A stretch of DNA of 64,000 nt from NCBI GenBank assembly GCA_964484465.1, contig CAZAFL010000012.1, positions 15,337 to 79,336 of the forward strand, read 5' to 3'. A program made the translations under genes and the position numbers. The DNA is from CAZAFL01 sp964484465 (GTDB taxonomy: Bacteria; Bacteroidota; Ignavibacteria; UBA10030; SZUA-254). A model generated the notes under the pieces. The model was given only the letters and a program-made list of their open reading frames with translations, had not been told where the DNA came from and ran no database searches. Shown in pieces: positions 54,580-63,199 of the stretch; position 1 is the stretch's first letter; each line of letters starts with the position of its first letter.

Positions 54580-55324
54580 ATTCAGAATAGATTTCTCTCT
54601 ATTGACGGTGCGGCACATTGCGCTTCCGCTTTGTCTGGTCGCGCTTGCATTCATCACTCTTCTATTTGCAGGCTGCGGTCCAAAAGCTGCGGAAACAACC
54701 GCAAGCCAAGCAACCGTGCGCGAGCAAAGCTATCCGAAACATTGGTGGAATCCGGTCCCTCACGACAGCGCGGCATCGTGGGAGATTCTGCCGCAGGAGG
54801 CTGGACCCGGCGAAGTCATTCTCTCCAAGCGAAACGAACTAGGACTGCTTTCAAATTTTGCCGCCACACCTTTTTCGTTCCGTGGCAAACGATATGCAAG
54901 CCTCGAAGGATTCTGGCAGATGATGCTCTACCCGGAATCAGACAACGATCCGCGCGCAAAATTTCCCAGCCTCCGCTGGGAATATACGCGGGAACAAGTC
55001 GCCCAACTTACCAGCTTTTCCGCAAAAAAGGCGGGTACCCTTGCAGAGGAAAACATGAAGCGTATGGGCATCAACTGGGTGACGTTCGAGGGAAACAGAA
55101 TCGAATATCGTCCTATAATGGCCGGAGAACATTATAAACTTATTGTCGCTGCAACGTGGGAAAAGGTGAAACAAAACCCTGATGTGAAGAGAGTCCTGCT
55201 TGCAACAGGCGACCTTATCCTGAAACCCGACCATCATCAGGAACCAAACGCGCCCGCCGCGTGGAGATATTACGAAATATTGACTGAAATCAGGAAACAG
55301 CTCCTGCTCATCAAAGACAATTGA
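54554..55324 (+). CDS. NADAR-domain lipoprotein
   Basis: The N-terminus carries a lipoprotein signal (HIALPLCLVALAFITLLFAGC). The start is uncertain: the ATG at 54554 overlaps the DUF1579 gene by 26 bp, while TTG at 54602 or GTG at 54608 would give a normal signal length; none has a Shine-Dalgarno. After a linker, residues about 90-255 match the NADAR/YbiA fold: LGLLSNFAATPFSFRGKRYA, SLEGFWQMM (the conserved Glu-x-x-x-Gln), then a late VLLATGDLIL and YYEILTEIRKQL. Known NADAR enzymes are cytoplasmic N-glycosidases acting on riboflavin intermediates or ADP-ribosylated guanine, so an exported form is odd. Confidence 0.7.
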   Translation: MEITAGRNKFRIDFSLLTVRHIALPLCLVALAFITLLFAGCGPKAAETTASQATVREQSYPKHWWNPVPHDSAASWEILPQEAGPGEVILSKRNELGLLSNFAATPFSFRGKRYASLEGFWQMMLYPESDNDPRAKFPSLRWEYTREQVAQLTSFSAKKAGTLAEENMKRMGINWVTFEGNRIEYRPIMAGEHYKLIVAATWEKVKQNPDVKRVLLATGDLILKPDHHQEPNAPAAWRYYEILTEIRKQLLLIKDN

Positions 55325-55470
55325 ACAATAACCGGCAGGCGGAGATGAAAGGGCAAATGTGTAATAGCTCATGCCGAACCACATTCCCTTAACATTTTGT
55401 TAATTCTCTTTTCGTTTTACCGCCTTTCTGACACATTTCAACGCAGCTATTTGCGCTCCACCTTCAGTAA

Positions 55471-56619
55471 ATGGAAGATGAAAAGAGGAATTTCTATATT
55501 AACGTTATGAAGTTTTCGAATTCAACAAAGTGGAAGCTCATCGTTGCTGGATGGACAGTATACGGCATCTACATGTCCATCGAATCGTACGTCATCCGCG
55601 AACGACTGGGAAGGCCCATAAGCTGGTCGTTTGCTTTTTACCAGGATATGACCTACAGCGCTCTGTGGCTCGCGCTTACCCCTTTCGTTCTCTGGCTCGC
55701 AAATAAATTTCCAATTGAAAAGCAGCGCTGGGCAAGACGAATCGGCATTCATCTTGTAGCAAGTTTGGTTCTCGCATTATTCCATAAAGGGATTCATAAC
55801 TTGGTCGTCACCTTCTACCACATCACATTTGACGGAGCATCGTTTTCGTGGGACCTCGAGTACCGGAACCTTATTTCATATTTTGACTACGGGCTTCAAC
55901 TCTACTGGATTATCATCCTGTTAAATTACGCTTTTGAATATTACCGCCGTTACCAGGAAAAAGAACTTCTTGCATCTCATCTTGAGACCCAACTTGTTCA
56001 ATCCCAGCTTCAATCATTAAAGATGCAGCTTCAACCCCATTTTTTATTCAATACCCTGAACACAATATCTGTGCTCATTAAGGAAAATCCGGAAGAAGCG
56101 AATATCATGCTCGTGCAACTGAGTGACCTGCTTCGCCTTACGCTCGAACATGTCGATACCCAGGAAGTATCTCTCCAACGCGAAATGGAATTTCTCGACC
56201 GCTACCTGCAGATTCAGCAGACGCGCTTCAGAGACCGGTTAACCGTTATAAAGAACATCGACAGCCGCTCTACGCAAGCCTTCGTCCCTTATCTGATTCT
56301 TCAGCCGCTTGTAGAAAATGCGTTGCGCCATGGAATTGGGAGCCTTCCCGGTCCAGGAACAATCGAAATATCGGCATTCAGGGAGAATGGAATGCTGAAT
56401 TTGAACGTGAAGGATTCAGGTCCCGGCATACCCAAGGAAAGCAACAGCTCAAAGAAATCCGGCGTAGGACTCGCCAATACGCGCGCACGACTGCAGCAAC
56501 TCTACGGGGACCGTCATAATTTTACAATAAACAATATCGACGGAGGGGGCTTCCAAATCACGGTGAGCCTTCCCTTTCACCTTGAACCGATGTTTAAGCA
56601 GGATTCTGACAATGAGTGA
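55471..56619 (+). CDS. LytS/YehU-type sensor histidine kinase
   Basis: Protein of 382 residues (a second ATG at 55507 is possible; neither has a Shine-Dalgarno). Four membrane segments lie in residues about 20-155. A short coiled coil precedes the His_kinase domain with H190 in LQPHFLFNTLNTISVL, then a HATPase with LVENALRHG and GPGIP and the late GVGLANTRARL. It overlaps the response regulator gene by 8 bp, making a LytS/LytT-type pair. The signal is unknown. Confidence 0.92.
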   Translation: MEDEKRNFYINVMKFSNSTKWKLIVAGWTVYGIYMSIESYVIRERLGRPISWSFAFYQDMTYSALWLALTPFVLWLANKFPIEKQRWARRIGIHLVASLVLALFHKGIHNLVVTFYHITFDGASFSWDLEYRNLISYFDYGLQLYWIIILLNYAFEYYRRYQEKELLASHLETQLVQSQLQSLKMQLQPHFLFNTLNTISVLIKENPEEANIMLVQLSDLLRLTLEHVDTQEVSLQREMEFLDRYLQIQQTRFRDRLTVIKNIDSRSTQAFVPYLILQPLVENALRHGIGSLPGPGTIEISAFRENGMLNLNVKDSGPGIPKESNSSKKSGVGLANTRARLQQLYGDRHNFTINNIDGGGFQITVSLPFHLEPMFKQDSDNE

Positions 56620-57388
56620 TGCAAAACCAATCCGCGCAATTATCGTCGATGATGAACCATTGGCAAGGAAAGGGATCAGGTCCTTTCTTAAACCTGAGCC
56701 CGACGTGGAGATCGTCGGTGAAGCTGCTGATGGAGTCGAAGCCGTAAAATATATCCAGTCACTTTCACCTAATGTCGTATTCCTCGATGTTCAGATGCCG
56801 GGGCTCGACGGCTTCGGTGTTATCGAAAAAATCGGCGTCGATAAAATGCCGATTGTTATTTTTGTCACTGCGTATGACCTCCACGCACTCAAAGCATTTC
56901 AGGTCCACGCTATCGATTACTTACTAAAACCGATTAACCCGGAAAGCTTCCATCACGCGCTCCAGCGGACCCGCATCCTCCTCAAATCAGACAGGTCTGT
57001 GGAAATCAATAAAAAATTATTGTCCCTTCTGCAATCCATCAATGTGCACCGGGAGTACCAGCAACGGTTCATCATCAAGTCGACAGGCCGGATTACCGTC
57101 CTGTCAGTGAACGACCTTGACTGGATTCAGGCGGATGGTGATTATGTTCGATTGTACGCAAAGGGGAAATACCATCTCATGCGTGAACGCATCAGCAACT
57201 TAGAGCAACAACTCGACCCTTCCCATTTTATTCGAATCCACCGTTCCATTATCGCAAGAATCGACAGGGTAAAAGAGTTAAAACCCCTAATCAACGGAGA
57301 CCACCTTGTCATCCTCATGGACGGTACACAACTCTCAATGAGCAGGACTTACCGCGACAAAGTACTTGCATCTCTCGGACATACGTAA
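56612..57388 (+). CDS. LytTR-type response regulator
   Basis: Of 258 residues from the ATG at 56612 (inside the end of the kinase gene), the receiver (6-125) has DDE and phosphoacceptor D59 in VVFLDVQMPG, with VTAYD and LLKP. The LytTR DNA-binding domain (about 155-256) has RFIIKSTGRITVLSVNDLDW (split here as FIIKSTGRI and LSVNDLDW), DYVRLYAKGKYHLMR and HRSIIARIDRVKEL. It is the transcriptional output of the LytS partner. Targets are unknown; the next gene, at 57628, is a candidate. Confidence 0.93.
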   Translation: MSDAKPIRAIIVDDEPLARKGIRSFLKPEPDVEIVGEAADGVEAVKYIQSLSPNVVFLDVQMPGLDGFGVIEKIGVDKMPIVIFVTAYDLHALKAFQVHAIDYLLKPINPESFHHALQRTRILLKSDRSVEINKKLLSLLQSINVHREYQQRFIIKSTGRITVLSVNDLDWIQADGDYVRLYAKGKYHLMRERISNLEQQLDPSHFIRIHRSIIARIDRVKELKPLINGDHLVILMDGTQLSMSRTYRDKVLASLGHT

Positions 57389-57513
57389 CTCATTGCATTT
57401 TTAGGCTCACCACCTTCCCCCATTTCATCACCCTTAACACCGTTCTTTAGTCTGATTTAGTCGCAGTAAAGAAACTGACGAGCGCACACACACAACGTAC
57501 TATCTTTTTTCTA

Positions 57514-57542
57514 TTGAACAAACAGAGATAATCCGGTAGGTT
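57514..57542 (+). promoter_or_regulatory. Candidate promoter of the 1324-residue exoprotein
   Basis: Plus strand TTGAAC (57514-57519), 17-bp spacer, TAGGTT (57537-57542). The leader is about 79 nt, with GAAAGG before the ATG. Confidence 0.4.
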
Positions 57543-57627
57543 GTATCATAAGAGTCAACAAACCGGTGAATTTGAAAACAAGTAGAGCGTCGACATTCCA
57601 TATTCTTTTCCAATAGAAAGGTCATCC

Positions 57628-60600
57628 ATGCTTAAATGGTACATCCTAATCTGTTTACTCCTCACTTACGAAATCGCTGAAGCGAATGTACGCCACGTTC
57701 CCGGGTCGTACGCGACCATCCAATCAGCAATCAACGCTTCCACAAACAGTGACACGGTGCTTGTCGACCCCGGAACGTACTTTGAAAACATTCACTTCCG
57801 CGGGAAGAACATTGTCGTCACAAGCACCTTCTACGTTGCCAATAATCTGTCTCTTATAGATTCCACAATCATCAACGGCAGTACTCCCTCGTTCGCAGAC
57901 ACCGGAAGCTGTGTATTGATTACTTCCGGAGAGGATACAACTGCCGTGCTGCAGGGGTTCACACTTACTGGTGGGACGGGTACCCTGTGGCCCGATGAAC
58001 ACAGTGCCGGTTCGTACATTGAAGGCGGGGGAATTCTCATTGCGCTTTCATCGCCAACGATCCGGCACAATATTATCAGAAACAACAACGTGAATCGAAT
58101 CGGCGGGACCAGCACCGGAGGAGGAGGGATCAGACTCGGTGACGGCTCCCCTCGAATCTATAATAATGTTATCATGAACAATAGCGGACAATACGGCGGC
58201 GGTATCGTCGCCAATTACGCAAGACCGATAATCAGAAATAACATCGTCAGCAAAAATACCGTATCGTCAATCGTCGGCGGTGCCACCTACGGCGGCGGCG
58301 GAATCTGGGTCAATCATGATACTGCCGTTGTGGAAAACAACACCATTACCGAAAACTCATCTTCAGGAGGAGGTTCTGTCGTCGCAGGTCAAGGAGGCGC
58401 CGTGAACGACGTCTTTGGCGGGAAGATCAACGGCCGCAACAATATTATTTGGGGCAACACACAAGTAACAGGAGGACAGATCGGTGGGCCGGCTTCCCTC
58501 ACATACAGTGATGTGGATGGCGGTTTTTCAGGAACCGGCAATATCAATAATACCCCGGTATTTTCCGACAGCAGTTACTATTTACGAAATGCTTCACCAT
58601 GTATCGACGCCGGAGACCCGAACTCAAATTACAACGATAACGAAGACACCTTTACGCCGGGACAGGCGAAACATCCTTCCAAAGGAGGGTTACGAAACGA
58701 TATGGGAACATATGGCGGCCCGCTCGGAGCGCAACTTTTCTTTTCGCTTGAATCTCCATTTTTTACAAAAATAACGTCAGGGCAGCTCGTTACCGACGGC
58801 GGCGCTTCCCGTAGCGTCAATTGGATTGATTACAACAACGACGGAATTCCCGACCTGTTCGTTTCAAACGGTTTGAGCACAGGTCAGGATAATTTATTAT
58901 ACCGCGGCGATGGTCCGCCGAATTATACCTTCACGAAAATCACCGGTTCTCCTATCACAAGCGATCATGAACGATCGGACGGAAGTAGTTGGGCGGATAT
59001 CGATAATAATGGAACACTGGATGCCTTTGTCGTCAATTGGTATGGTGACAATAATATGCTTTACTGGAATAATGGCGACGGGACATTCACACAATCTTTT
59101 ACCGGCTCCATCGTCAATGATGGCGGATATTCCGAGACGAGCTGCTGGGGAGATTACGACAACGACGGGTACGTTGACCTCTATGTTGCAAACAGCGCGG
59201 GTTCATTGGTAAATTTTCTTTATCATAATAACCATGATTCAACGTTCACAAAAATAACAACCGGCGAAATAGTCACCGATGCTTTTCACTCGAGAGGTGT
59301 GACCTGGGTGGACTACGATAATGACGGAGATGAAGATATGTTTGTCGCCAATGAGAACGGGGAAAATAATTGTCTGTACAAGAACCTTCTCAAAGAAACC
59401 TCTGTCGCAACATTTCAGAAGATAACGACCGGCGACATAGTTAACGATGGCGGAAACTCATGGAGCGCCAGCTGGGGAGATTATGATAACGATGGCTTCC
59501 AGGACCTTTTTGTCACAAACTGGTCGGGTCAGAAAAATTTTCTGTACAGGAATAATGGCGACGGTACATTCACCAAAGTCACCTCCGGCATAATTGTGAA
59601 CGACAGCGACTGGTTTGCGACAGCCGCCTGGGGTGATGTTGATAACGATGGCGACCTTGACTTGATTGTCACGACTGCCTATGGTTCAGGAGCCCACAAA
59701 AACCGTCTTTACCGGAACTTGCTTATGGAAACTGGCTCGCCAACGTTTGAAAAAATTATCAGCGGACCTCTCGTTAATGATCTTGGGTGGTCGTATGGCG
59801 TCAGTTTCGGAGACTATGATAATGATGGCGACCTTGACGTCTTTGTTGCAAAGACATTCAATGAAGGTGAAAATAACGCGTTATACAGAAACGACAATGA
59901 AAACGGTAATCACTGGGTAGAGGTGAAGTGCACTGGGACTTCATCCAACAGGTCTGCGATTGGAACAAAAGTGCGTCTCGTGGCGGAAATCAATGGACAC
60001 CCTGTCAGACAAATGCGTGAGATTAGCGGACAAAGCGGTTATTGCGGACAAAATTTGACCGCACATTTCGGTTTAGGAAATGCCGCGACTATCGATTCAC
60101 TTATTCTTGAATGGCCGGCGGGTTCTCGAGAAGTGTTCAGAAATATTGCAGCGAACCAGATACTCTCTGTGACTGAACAGGACACGAACCCTCCGGTTCC
60201 GGTCAATCCCGCGGACGGTTCCTCAAATCAACATCCCGTCATTGACTTCCGGTGGAGACACACTTCCGGCAATCCGTTATTTCGATTGCAGGTGTCGCGG
60301 GACAGTCTATTTTCCTCAATCGATTTTCAGGATACCACCATAACTGACACGTCAAAACAAATTCCTCTTTCCGACTACACATCGACGTACTTTTGGCGTG
60401 TTGCTGTAAAAAAACTCAACCGCGTCAGTTCCTGGTCTGCTACGAGAAAATTCAATATTGCAACCGAAACACATGAATATGCTGTCGATACGCGGTGGAA
60501 CATCGTTTCCGTCCCCATTCTTCCGCTCGATTCTTTGAAAACGGCACTCTTCCCGGCGTCCATTTCACAGGCATTCACGTACCAGAATGGAGGATCATAC

Positions 60601-61602
60601 CAGGAAGAAGACACACTGGAAAACGGCGTAGGATATTGGCTCAAGTTTCCATCGGCTCAGATTGTCAGCTTCACCGGCTATCCTCGCTTCGATGACACTA
60701 TCGATGTCCAGAAGGGCTGGAACCTCATCGGCACGCTCACGTATCCATTTTCGGTTGACGGTATCACGTCAATCCCTTCTGGTATCGTGATCTCCGATTT
60801 TTTCGGCTTTAACGCCGGCTACCACATTGTAGATTCGCTGAAGCCTGTCCGGGGCTATTGGGTTAAAGTTTCACAAGCGGGTAAGGTTGTTCTTTCAACA
60901 GCGATTAAGAACCCTCCCAAGAATTCTGTCAAGCGTTCTTCAGGAAATGAAAATACTGTGCGATTTGAAGATTCTCATGGTCAGGTGCAGTCACTTTATT
61001 TTGTCCGCCTGTTGAAGGGAGAAACCATCAATGGCAATTATGAAATGCCGCCATCCCCTCCCCCCGGAATTTTTGATGTGCGGTATGCATCAGGACGGTA
61101 CATGGAATTCATTCAACAATCTGCAACGGGAGAATTTGCGATTTCTATTTCAAGCTCCCCCGAACCAATTTCCATTTCATGGAAAATAACTGATACAACA
61201 CTCGTTGCCTGGTTGCTCGTTGACGATAAGAAATTGTTGATGAGAAGCAATGGGATAACAATGATTTCCGGAACAGGAACACAGGTTAGACTTTTATTAT
61301 CAGATGAAGAACTGCCGGTTCAATTTTCACTTTCAAACAATTTCCCGAACCCGTTTAACCCTTCAACCGAAATCGAATACTCCTTACCGACGGAAAGTTA
61401 CGTCCGGCTTTCGGTGTTCAACATTCTCGGCGAACAGGTTGCTCTTCTTGTAAACCAGACCCAACAGCAAGACACTTACACGGTCGAATGGAATGCCAGC
61501 GACTATCCGAGCGGTGTGTACGTTTACCGGCTTGAAGCGATAGCAACGAATAATCCAGAGCATATCTTTAGAGCGCAACGGAAGATGGTGTTGTTGAGAT
61601 GA
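57628..61602 (+). CDS. Secreted beta-helix/FG-GAP/UnbV protein with type IX sorting domain
   Basis: Protein of 1324 residues. Signal peptide 1-19. Residues about 25-270 are a right-handed beta-helix of the pectate-lyase type (YATIQSAINAS, GGGGIRLGDGSPRIYNNVIM). Residues about 380-770 hold seven FG-GAP/VCBS units of about 50 residues with DYDNDGD-type calcium loops, enough for one seven-bladed integrin-like propeller. About 775-855 is an ASPIC/UnbV domain (SGQSGYCGQNL, HFGLGNAATIDSL). Then a Fn3-like part and a C-terminal sorting domain (NFPNPFNPSTEIEYSLP, SGVYVYRLEA). It is therefore an exported, probably surface-bound protein, perhaps binding carbohydrate. GAAAGG lies before the ATG. Confidence 0.85.
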   Translation: MLKWYILICLLLTYEIAEANVRHVPGSYATIQSAINASTNSDTVLVDPGTYFENIHFRGKNIVVTSTFYVANNLSLIDSTIINGSTPSFADTGSCVLITSGEDTTAVLQGFTLTGGTGTLWPDEHSAGSYIEGGGILIALSSPTIRHNIIRNNNVNRIGGTSTGGGGIRLGDGSPRIYNNVIMNNSGQYGGGIVANYARPIIRNNIVSKNTVSSIVGGATYGGGGIWVNHDTAVVENNTITENSSSGGGSVVAGQGGAVNDVFGGKINGRNNIIWGNTQVTGGQIGGPASLTYSDVDGGFSGTGNINNTPVFSDSSYYLRNASPCIDAGDPNSNYNDNEDTFTPGQAKHPSKGGLRNDMGTYGGPLGAQLFFSLESPFFTKITSGQLVTDGGASRSVNWIDYNNDGIPDLFVSNGLSTGQDNLLYRGDGPPNYTFTKITGSPITSDHERSDGSSWADIDNNGTLDAFVVNWYGDNNMLYWNNGDGTFTQSFTGSIVNDGGYSETSCWGDYDNDGYVDLYVANSAGSLVNFLYHNNHDSTFTKITTGEIVTDAFHSRGVTWVDYDNDGDEDMFVANENGENNCLYKNLLKETSVATFQKITTGDIVNDGGNSWSASWGDYDNDGFQDLFVTNWSGQKNFLYRNNGDGTFTKVTSGIIVNDSDWFATAAWGDVDNDGDLDLIVTTAYGSGAHKNRLYRNLLMETGSPTFEKIISGPLVNDLGWSYGVSFGDYDNDGDLDVFVAKTFNEGENNALYRNDNENGNHWVEVKCTGTSSNRSAIGTKVRLVAEINGHPVRQMREISGQSGYCGQNLTAHFGLGNAATIDSLILEWPAGSREVFRNIAANQILSVTEQDTNPPVPVNPADGSSNQHPVIDFRWRHTSGNPLFRLQVSRDSLFSSIDFQDTTITDTSKQIPLSDYTSTYFWRVAVKKLNRVSSWSATRKFNIATETHEYAVDTRWNIVSVPILPLDSLKTALFPASISQAFTYQNGGSYQEEDTLENGVGYWLKFPSAQIVSFTGYPRFDDTIDVQKGWNLIGTLTYPFSVDGITSIPSGIVISDFFGFNAGYHIVDSLKPVRGYWVKVSQAGKVVLSTAIKNPPKNSVKRSSGNENTVRFEDSHGQVQSLYFVRLLKGETINGNYEMPPSPPPGIFDVRYASGRYMEFIQQSATGEFAISISSSPEPISISWKITDTTLVAWLLVDDKKLLMRSNGITMISGTGTQVRLLLSDEELPVQFSLSNNFPNPFNPSTEIEYSLPTESYVRLSVFNILGEQVALLVNQTQQQDTYTVEWNASDYPSGVYVYRLEAIATNNPEHIFRAQRKMVLLR

Positions 61603-61608
61603 GGGGTG

Positions 61609-61652
61609 GAGTAGATGAGTAGGTGAGTATATGAGTAGATGAGTATGGGAGT
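61609..61652 (+). repeat. GAGTAG-type short tandem array, downstream of a stop codon
   Basis: Imperfect repeats of GAGTAGATGAGTA and GTGAGTATATGAGTA type begin 7 bp after the stop of the exoprotein gene. A related array in inverse orientation lies at 62145-62175. No spacers, so not CRISPR. Confidence 0.7.
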
Positions 61653-61660
61653 ATTTATTA

Positions 61661-61934
61661 TCACCTTCCACATTTCTTGCATTTTTCACCAAAGAGAACT
61701 TGAATTGGGATGTCTAATTCAGTTGAAAGTGCTTCTATATAGCTATACCATGTCAAAGTTCAGTAGTAGGCATAGTTTTTTTATTTCAGAAAGTGTCGGT
61801 GCTATAAAGATTTCATCTTCGTGAAATTCGATATCGAAATATGACATAGGGGTCATGCTTAGTTGTTCAGCAATTTGATCCTCTGTCATGCCCAATTTGA
61901 CTCTACGTTCTTTTATTCTCTCATTGACTTTCAT
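61661..61934 (-). pseudogene. XRE/Cro-type HTH gene with apparent frameshift
   Basis: The first frame (ATG 61934 to stop 61743) encodes a 63-residue HTH: MKVNERIKERRVKLGM, EDQIAEQLSM, then PTLSEIKKLCLLLNFDMV and a stop. In the frame one base over, with no stop between, the DNA continues with WYSYIEALSTELDIPIQVLF and GEKCKKCGR to a stop at 61661, which fits a normal end of an XRE protein (a leucine helix, LFGE and a CxxC tail). A single extra base near 61757-61761 explains both. It lies about 40 bp from the scaffold gap, so an assembly or read error is as likely as a real mutation. Confidence 0.6.
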
Positions 61935-61973
61935 TGTTTTATCCGGAACTTCCATTCATTAGTCTACAGGGGG

Positions 61974-62073
61974 NNNNNNNNNNNNNNNNNNNNNNNNNNN
62001 NNNNNNNNNNNNNNNNNNNNNNNNNNNNNNNNNNNNNNNNNNNNNNNNNNNNNNNNNNNNNNNNNNNNNNNNN
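61974..62073. other. Scaffold gap of 100 Ns
   Basis: Exactly 100 Ns, the usual placeholder for a gap of unknown size. Gene order across it is not proved. Confidence 0.99.
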
Positions 62074-62144
62074 TCGGGATAGACTTGGTATGGTGATCTT
62101 ACAGTTAGCGCCAGCCAATCCATAGTTTTCCTCTTGCCTACAAA

Positions 62145-62175
62145 TACTCAACTACTTACCTACTCACCTACTTCC
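62145..62175 (-). repeat. GAGTAG-type short tandem array, inverse copy
   Basis: On the minus strand GGAAGTAGGTGAGTAGGTAA and further GTAGTTGAGTA units begin 3 bp after the stop of the Fis-type HTH remnant (62179). In sense orientation and distance from a stop codon it matches the array at 61609-61652. Confidence 0.65.
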
Positions 62176-62178
62176 TGC

Positions 62179-62277
62179 TTAATACTCAATCTCCAGTTGG
62201 CTCAACAGCTTATAAAAATGCGTCCGGTTCACTCCCAGCTGCCTGGCAGCTTCAGCGACAGAACCGGCTAGTCGCTG
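62179..62277 (-). pseudogene. Fis-type HTH remnant of a sigma-54 activator
   Basis: The minus strand encodes QRLAGSVAEAARQLGVNRTH and then FYKLLSQLEIEY and a stop. This is the factor-for-inversion (HTH_8) end typical of NtrC-type regulators. A stop at 62278-62280 and the lack of any upstream receiver or AAA+ domain mark it as a fragment. It is too short for a gene of its own. Confidence 0.65.
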
Positions 62278-62290
62278 CTACCGATACGCA

Positions 62291-62815
62291 TTACTTCTTT
62301 TTGATGAATTTCAACGCGGCAGAATTAATACAATACCGTAACCCGGTCGGGTTCGGCCCATCGTCGAAGAGATGACCGAGATGAGCCTCGCACCGTGAAC
62401 ATAATACTTCAGTGCGGTCCATGAAAAAACTGGTATCATGCTTTTCTTCAATTTCCGACTTCGACACCGGAGCCCAAAAGCTCGGCCAGCCGGTCCCTGA
62501 TTCAAATTTTGTCGTCGAGCTGAATAATGTTTCACCGCAACACACACAAACATACAATCCCTCGTCATGATTATTCCAGTATTCTCCTGTGAATGCTCGC
62601 TCCGTTCCCTTTTCACGGGTAACATGATACTGTTCCGGGGCGAGTTGTTGTTTCCATTCTTCGTCGGTCTTGACAATCTTGTTTTTCATTGATCCCCCTT
62701 GTTGGTGCGATGAATCCAATGCCGCATCTTTCGACGTAATTCTTGCTCCTCCCTGCTGACAGTTCATTGAATACACTGCCAGAGAACATATCATCACCAG
62801 GAAAAATAGTCTCAT
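62291..62815 (-). CDS. msrB: Peptide-methionine (R)-S-oxide reductase, lipoprotein form
   Basis: Repairs methionine-R-sulfoxide in proteins. Of 174 residues, 1-19 are a lipoprotein signal (lipobox SMNC, C19), so the enzyme is exported. The MsrB domain follows: zinc CxxC pairs at C90/C93 and C139/C142, SGTGWPSFWAPV, AHLGHLFDDG and the catalytic C162 in RYCIN. The second catalytic Cys of some MsrB types lies in the CVCC motif region. It lies 22 bp downstream of the alkyltransferase-like gene. Confidence 0.93.
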   Translation of the reverse strand: MRLFFLVMICSLAVYSMNCQQGGARITSKDAALDSSHQQGGSMKNKIVKTDEEWKQQLAPEQYHVTREKGTERAFTGEYWNNHDEGLYVCVCCGETLFSSTTKFESGTGWPSFWAPVSKSEIEEKHDTSFFMDRTEVLCSRCEAHLGHLFDDGPNPTGLRYCINSAALKFIKKK

Positions 62816-62837
62816 CTCTTCATTCTTTCAATAATGA

Positions 62838-63191
62838 TCAAAACATTTTATCGGAATGTTTGTACAGCGTTCCCAGCCATCCATACTTCTCTAAGTCTAT
62901 TTTTCCTTGTGAAAACTCGACCCCTTCTTTCCGCAAGAGTTGTCGCTGCAGCGTATGGTGCCGGCTGCGCGTCCGGAAGGAAATTTTTCCAAAAGAATTA
63001 ACCACACGATGCCACGGTATTTTTGAACCGCGCGGGAGGTTATGCAATGCGTAACCCACCAGTCTCGCCTGCCTGGCCAAACCATTGACTTCGGCGATTT
63101 CACCGTACGTCGCAACCCGCCCTTTCGGGATTTGACGAACAGTTTCCCAGATTACCGAATAAGTTTTTTGAGATTTATAAACGTGTTTCAT
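62838..63191 (-). CDS. Alkyltransferase-like protein (ATL)
   Basis: Protein of 117 residues in the O6-alkylguanine-DNA alkyltransferase fold. The active-site PCHRV is replaced by PWHRV (W60), the mark of ATL proteins, which bind alkylated guanine and hand it to nucleotide-excision repair rather than removing the group. The DNA-binding HTH is intact (GRVATYGEIAEVNGL, ARLVGYALHNLP). The start lies 8 bp after the stop of the lipoprotein gene at 63200. Confidence 0.92.
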   Translation of the reverse strand: MKHVYKSQKTYSVIWETVRQIPKGRVATYGEIAEVNGLARQARLVGYALHNLPRGSKIPWHRVVNSFGKISFRTRSRHHTLQRQLLRKEGVEFSQGKIDLEKYGWLGTLYKHSDKMF

Positions 63192-63199
63192 ATTAATGT

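Noticed and set aside
61609..61652. Short tandem array considered as CRISPR
   Set aside because: No spacers and imperfect unit length.
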